This document shows positions 6,979 through 8,936 of a stretch of DNA of 8,936 nucleotides, piece after piece. Below the pieces are notes generated by a model. It ran no database searches and was not told the origin of the DNA. It saw nothing but the letters and a program-made list of their open reading frames with translations. Source of the stretch: Planctomycetota bacterium (GTDB lineage Bacteria > Planctomycetota > Planctomycetia > Pirellulales > Lacipirellulaceae); NCBI GenBank assembly GCA_013151315.1, contig JAADIN010000088.1:1-8936 (forward strand). The letters run 5' to 3'. The translations under genes were made by a program, and so were the position numbers. How positions within the stretch are numbered: the first letter of the stretch is position 1; the number at the start of each line of letters is the position of its first letter.

Positions 6979-7452
6979 CTTCTTTCTCGAGGAAACGGGC
7001 GCTTTGCTTTTTGCGTTGCGAGGAGGGATTGTAGCGTCGCACAAGGGCATCGGCTCGCCCGACTCGCCCAGGACTTCTGCCAAAGTCGTCGAGCGAAACG
7101 CATTTTCGACTTCTGCCATCGCGTTGTCGAGCCGACGGTGCAACGGGCAAAGCGTTGCGGCATGGGTTTTGAGATCGAGCGGGCACGTCTGGATGCGTTG
7201 AATCGGATCGACGGCGTTGACGACGTCGAGAATCGTAAGGCTCGCAGGCGAGGAAACGAGCGAAACTCCCCCGCCAATGCCACGCTGCGATTTCACGATC
7301 CCCGCCTTCACCAGACTCTGCAACACTTTGGAGAGATAGGCTGCCGGCACCTGAGTGACTGCGGCCACCTGTTGGGTGGTACAGCTTTGCGGCGATTCGC
7401 CGGCCAGATGGACGACCGCACGCAGGGCATACTCGACGGTTTGTGAGATCAT
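6970..7452 (-). CDS. Rrf2-family transcriptional regulator with altered Fe-S ligand set
   Basis: This 160-residue DNA-binding protein belongs to the Rrf2 family (IscR, NsrR, CymR). Residues 1-20 (MISQTVEYALRAVVHLA) are the typical first helix, a winged helix-turn-helix lies at about 24-54 (AAYLSKVLQSLVKAGIV), and the wing is RGIGGGVSL at 57-65. The cluster region reads C90, T96, C102 and H105. Spacing matches IscR C92, C98, C104 and H107 exactly, but the middle Cys is Thr, so an IscR-like cluster would lack one ligand. It may use other ligands, as some family members do, or bind no cluster. I see no good ribosome binding site; instead a small dyad sits directly before the ATG. The gene diverges from the protoglobin gene, which it probably regulates. 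Its last two codons and stop are antisense to the tRNA-Gly acceptor stem. Confidence 0.9.
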   Translation of the reverse strand: MISQTVEYALRAVVHLAGESPQSCTTQQVAAVTQVPAAYLSKVLQSLVKAGIVKSQRGIGGGVSLVSSPASLTILDVVNAVDPIQRIQTCPLDLKTHAATLCPLHRRLDNAMAEVENAFRSTTLAEVLGESGEPMPLCDATIPPRNAKSKAPVSSRKKSG

Positions 7453-7465
7453 GAACTGTTCAGTT
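7452..7465. promoter_or_regulatory. Overlapping dyads at the start of the Rrf2 gene
   Basis: TGAACTGTTCA (7452-7462) is an 11-base palindrome around a central T. It overlaps AACTGTTCAGTT (7454-7465), a perfect 12-base palindrome. Both lie just before the regulator's start codon, where a ribosome binding site would be. Autoregulation is possible but is inference. Confidence 0.3.
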
Positions 7466-7476
7466 GAAATTGGACC

Positions 7477-7505
7477 TTGACATCCGGTTTAGGCCAACCT
7501 ACGCT
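7477..7505 (+). promoter_or_regulatory. Candidate promoter of the protoglobin gene
   Basis: TTGACA (7477-7482) is followed at 17 bases by TACGCT (7500-7505, 3 of 6 matches). The predicted leader is about 80 bases. GACAT within the -35 region is mirrored by ATGTC at 7511-7515, and GCCAA repeats directly at 7493 and 7507 across the -10, so a regulator site may overlap this promoter. Confidence 0.4.
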
Positions 7506-7592
7506 TGCCAATGTCGGAGGTGTTTATCCAATTTTACTCTCTGGCCGCCTGCTCCGCGAGCGGTCAACTACCAATACGGGTGAGGACCAAAC

Positions 7593-8168
7593 ATGATGCA
7601 GCACATTGACGAATCGCGTCTGGAAAGCGATCTGGCCTATCGGTTTGAGTATCTGACCGGTTTTATGGAATTCACTGCCGAGGATATCGATGCCATCCAC
7701 GGTGCGGCCGAATATTTGGCCCCGGTTGTGCCTCAGCTGGTCGACGCGATCTACGACAAGCTCTCTCAATACGACGCGACTTGGCGGCATTTTGTCCCCC
7801 GCCAGCATGGCTACGAGGGGTCGGTCGCGACCGATGTCGAGTCGCTCGACATGGACGACGAGGTGATCCAGTTTCGCAAACAACACCTGGGCCGCTACCT
7901 CACAACGCTCGTCACCAAGCCTTACGACGAAAAGATGGTCGGCTATCTCGACATGGTCGGAGCGATGCACACGCCGGGCACGGGGAGTGCCAAGATCGAC
8001 GTACCGTTGGTGCAGATGAACGCCCTGATGGGTTTTGTCTCCGACGCACTCCTGGCAACGATCCTAGGCTTGGGCTTAACCGCGGAGCTTCAAACTCGCA
8101 CACTCCGCGCATTCAACAAGCTGCTTTGGCTTCAAAATGACCTGATCAATCGCCACTATGCTGGGTAG
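7593..8168 (+). CDS. Single-domain protoglobin
   Basis: This 191-residue soluble haem protein resembles the protoglobin / globin-sensor family, of which the Methanosarcina acetivorans protein (about 195 residues) is the known example. The N-terminal RFEYLTGFMEFTAEDIDAI, the aromatic-rich ATWRHF near 62-67, and YLDMVGAMHT with the presumed proximal haem ligand H126 support this. No kinase, cyclase or chemotaxis domain is attached, so it is not a globin-coupled sensor of the usual fused kind. The start is the first of two adjacent ATGs; GAGGA lies six bases upstream. Protoglobins bind O2, CO and NO; the physiological role is unsettled. Divergence from an Rrf2 regulator suggests gas- or redox-controlled expression. 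I could not place the distal haem-pocket residues with confidence. Confidence 0.9.
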   Translation: MMQHIDESRLESDLAYRFEYLTGFMEFTAEDIDAIHGAAEYLAPVVPQLVDAIYDKLSQYDATWRHFVPRQHGYEGSVATDVESLDMDDEVIQFRKQHLGRYLTTLVTKPYDEKMVGYLDMVGAMHTPGTGSAKIDVPLVQMNALMGFVSDALLATILGLGLTAELQTRTLRAFNKLLWLQNDLINRHYAG

Positions 8169-8208
8169 GTGGGCAGTTCCGTGTTCGCTTTTTTAGTGCT
8201 GGGGTGAG

Positions 8209-8305
8209 TGCAAGCAGGCTTAGAGCCTATCTCACTTGCATGTTCCGCAGCGAGCCGGCTCGTCCTCGAGCCCGGATGTCACAAACGGCTCACTTGAGCG
8301 GAACA
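8209..8305. repeat. Inverted-repeat-rich spacer between protoglobin and the antitoxin gene
   Basis: Several nested or adjacent dyads are packed here: TGCAAG (8209) with CTTGCA (8235) around AGGCT-TAG-AGCCT (8216-8228); TGTTCCGC (8241-8248) with GCGGAACA (8298-8305); inside the latter, GAGCCG (8252) with CGGCTC (8286) and the palindrome GAGCCGGCTC (8252-8261). No open frame is convincing on either strand. It lies where a toxin partner of the antitoxin gene would be expected, and it separates two convergent genes, so it may serve as a transcript end or be a repeat element. Confidence 0.45.
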
Positions 8306-8323
8306 CGTAAAAGAGAGCACGGG

Positions 8324-8548
8324 CTAATTCCGTCGTTCACGGCCCCGTCGTTTTATGTCTTCGACATCAAGGACATCGTACTCCCCTCGCTCAAATTTCT
8401 CGATTGCACTGTCGAGCTGGTCGTATTCACTTTGCCGGTGTTCCAGCATATCGAGGGCGGCCTGTAAAACTTCGTTGGGTTCTTTGAACAGACCCGTAGT
8501 AACATGGGCTTCGATCCGATGCTGCATTGCTTGAGTAATTTCTATCAT
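8324..8548 (-). CDS. ParD-like antitoxin, orphan
   Basis: This 74-residue protein resembles ParD / CopG-type ribbon-helix-helix antitoxins, which bind DNA as dimers and neutralise a ParE toxin through a charged C-terminal tail. The core GLFKEPNEVLQAALDML (19-35) matches the family's G.Y.S.SEVVREALRLLE pattern, and the tail YDQLDSAIEKFERGEYDVLD is typical. The ATG at 8548 is supported by GGAAGG nine bases upstream on that strand. ParE normally follows ParD directly, but the 155 bases downstream hold no toxin frame, only inverted repeats. The groEL gene lies upstream on the same strand, separated by a terminator, so this is a separate transcript. It may be a relic or may act as a stand-alone regulator. 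Confidence 0.8.
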   Translation of the reverse strand: MIEITQAMQHRIEAHVTTGLFKEPNEVLQAALDMLEHRQSEYDQLDSAIEKFERGEYDVLDVEDIKRRGRERRN

Positions 8549-8650
8549 GAGATTTGGCCTTCCGGAAAAATTACACCACGAAAAGTTGTTTCTGATGAAC
8601 CCAATTTGCCGATCACATCATGCAAACCAAACCGATTCAAGCCAAATCAG

Positions 8651-8686
8651 AAAAAACCCTGGGCAGCTTGCGCCACCCAGGGTTTT
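8651..8686 (-). terminator. Intrinsic terminator of groEL
   Basis: AAAACCCTGGG (8653-8663) pairs perfectly with CCCAGGGTTTT (8676-8686) around a 12-base loop. Read on the minus strand, the stem runs into six T residues (complement of 8651-8656). It lies 42 bases after the groEL stop. On the plus strand it is followed by another T-rich stretch (8689-8694), so it may work in both directions. Confidence 0.85.
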
Positions 8687-8728
8687 CGTTTTTTCATCAT
8701 AATCCCAGCCAGAGGCCGGGGCTAGCCG

Positions 8729-8936
8729 TTAATACATGTCATCCATGCCTGGGGCGGAAGCGCCCTTGGAGCCCTTCTTCGGGGCGTCGGCAATCAGTGC
8801 GTCGCTGGTGAGCAACAACGTCGCCACGCTGGCGGCGTGCTGCAAGGCGGTGCGGGTGACCTTGGTCGGGTCGATGACGCCGGCCTTGACGAGGTCTTCG
8901 TACTTGTCGGTCGCGGCGTTGTAGCCGTTGTTGCCT
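8729..8936 (-). CDS. groL: Chaperonin GroEL (Hsp60), C-terminal 68 residues
   Basis: The reverse strand reads GNNGYNAATDKYEDLVKAG, then VIDPTKVTRTALQHAASVA, then LLLTSDALIAD, which is the conserved C-terminal equatorial domain of the ATP-driven folding chaperonin GroEL. The stop is TAA at 8731-8729, and the gene continues beyond the right edge of the window. The tail ends KGSKGASAPGMDDMY, with no GGM repeat and a terminal Tyr, unlike the GGM-rich tail of E. coli GroEL. The terminator at 8651-8686 follows, so groEL is the last gene of its transcript. Whether groES precedes it cannot be seen. Confidence 0.95.
   Translation of the reverse strand, partial: GNNGYNAATDKYEDLVKAGVIDPTKVTRTALQHAASVATLLLTSDALIADAPKKGSKGASAPGMDDMY

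Noticed and set aside
6782..7283. Minus-strand frames encoding VKGIEPSPKAWEAFVLPLNYTRA and GEGNRTLA type sequences
   Set aside because: These are the familiar false proteins made by translating the antisense of a tRNA gene.
8504..8811. Plus-strand frames across the terminator and groEL end
   Set aside because: They run through an intrinsic terminator and antisense to groEL, and their translations are not protein-like.

Overview
The window looks like chromosomal DNA from a planctomycete, probably of the Pirellulales type. The grounds are the secreted TPR-CHAT protein of a form I associate with that group, the long GC-rich palindromic repeats sitting between genes, and a GroEL that ends in a short Met-Asp-Tyr tail without the usual GGM repeats. 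This placement rests on recognition, not on a search.

Layout, left to right. A PIN-domain toxin-like gene (12-433, +) is broken by a frameshift in a CT repeat. A 145-bp MITE-like palindrome (497-641) follows. Next is a 1002-residue exported protein with TPR-like repeats and a C-terminal CHAT domain (682-3690, +) whose two catalytic positions appear to be lost. A well-formed promoter with an overlapping 20-bp dyad (3725-3770) precedes pckA, the ATP-dependent phosphoenolpyruvate carboxykinase (3857-5458, +). After a palindromic repeat (5489-5561) comes an unrecognised membrane-anchored or exported coiled-coil protein (5777-6685, +). A second, longer palindrome (6712-6821) and a promoter lead into tRNA-Gly(CCC) (6908-6978, +).

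The right part holds a divergent pair: an Rrf2-family regulator (6970-7452, -), whose 3' end runs antisense into the tRNA, and a single-domain protoglobin (7593-8168, +). They share a 140-bp intergenic region with a promoter and small dyads. Then come an inverted-repeat-rich spacer, an orphan ParD-like antitoxin gene (8324-8548, -), a strong terminator (8651-8686) and the 3' end of groEL (8729-8936, -).

The genes do not form one operon. pckA (gluconeogenesis), tRNA-Gly and groEL are housekeeping. The Rrf2-protoglobin pair is the only clear local functional unit and suggests a diatomic-gas (NO or O2) or redox response. The broken PIN toxin and the orphan antitoxin look like remains of toxin-antitoxin modules. 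The most unusual single gene is the exported CHAT protein that looks catalytically dead. Every palindromic element lies in a gene junction and none lies inside a gene.
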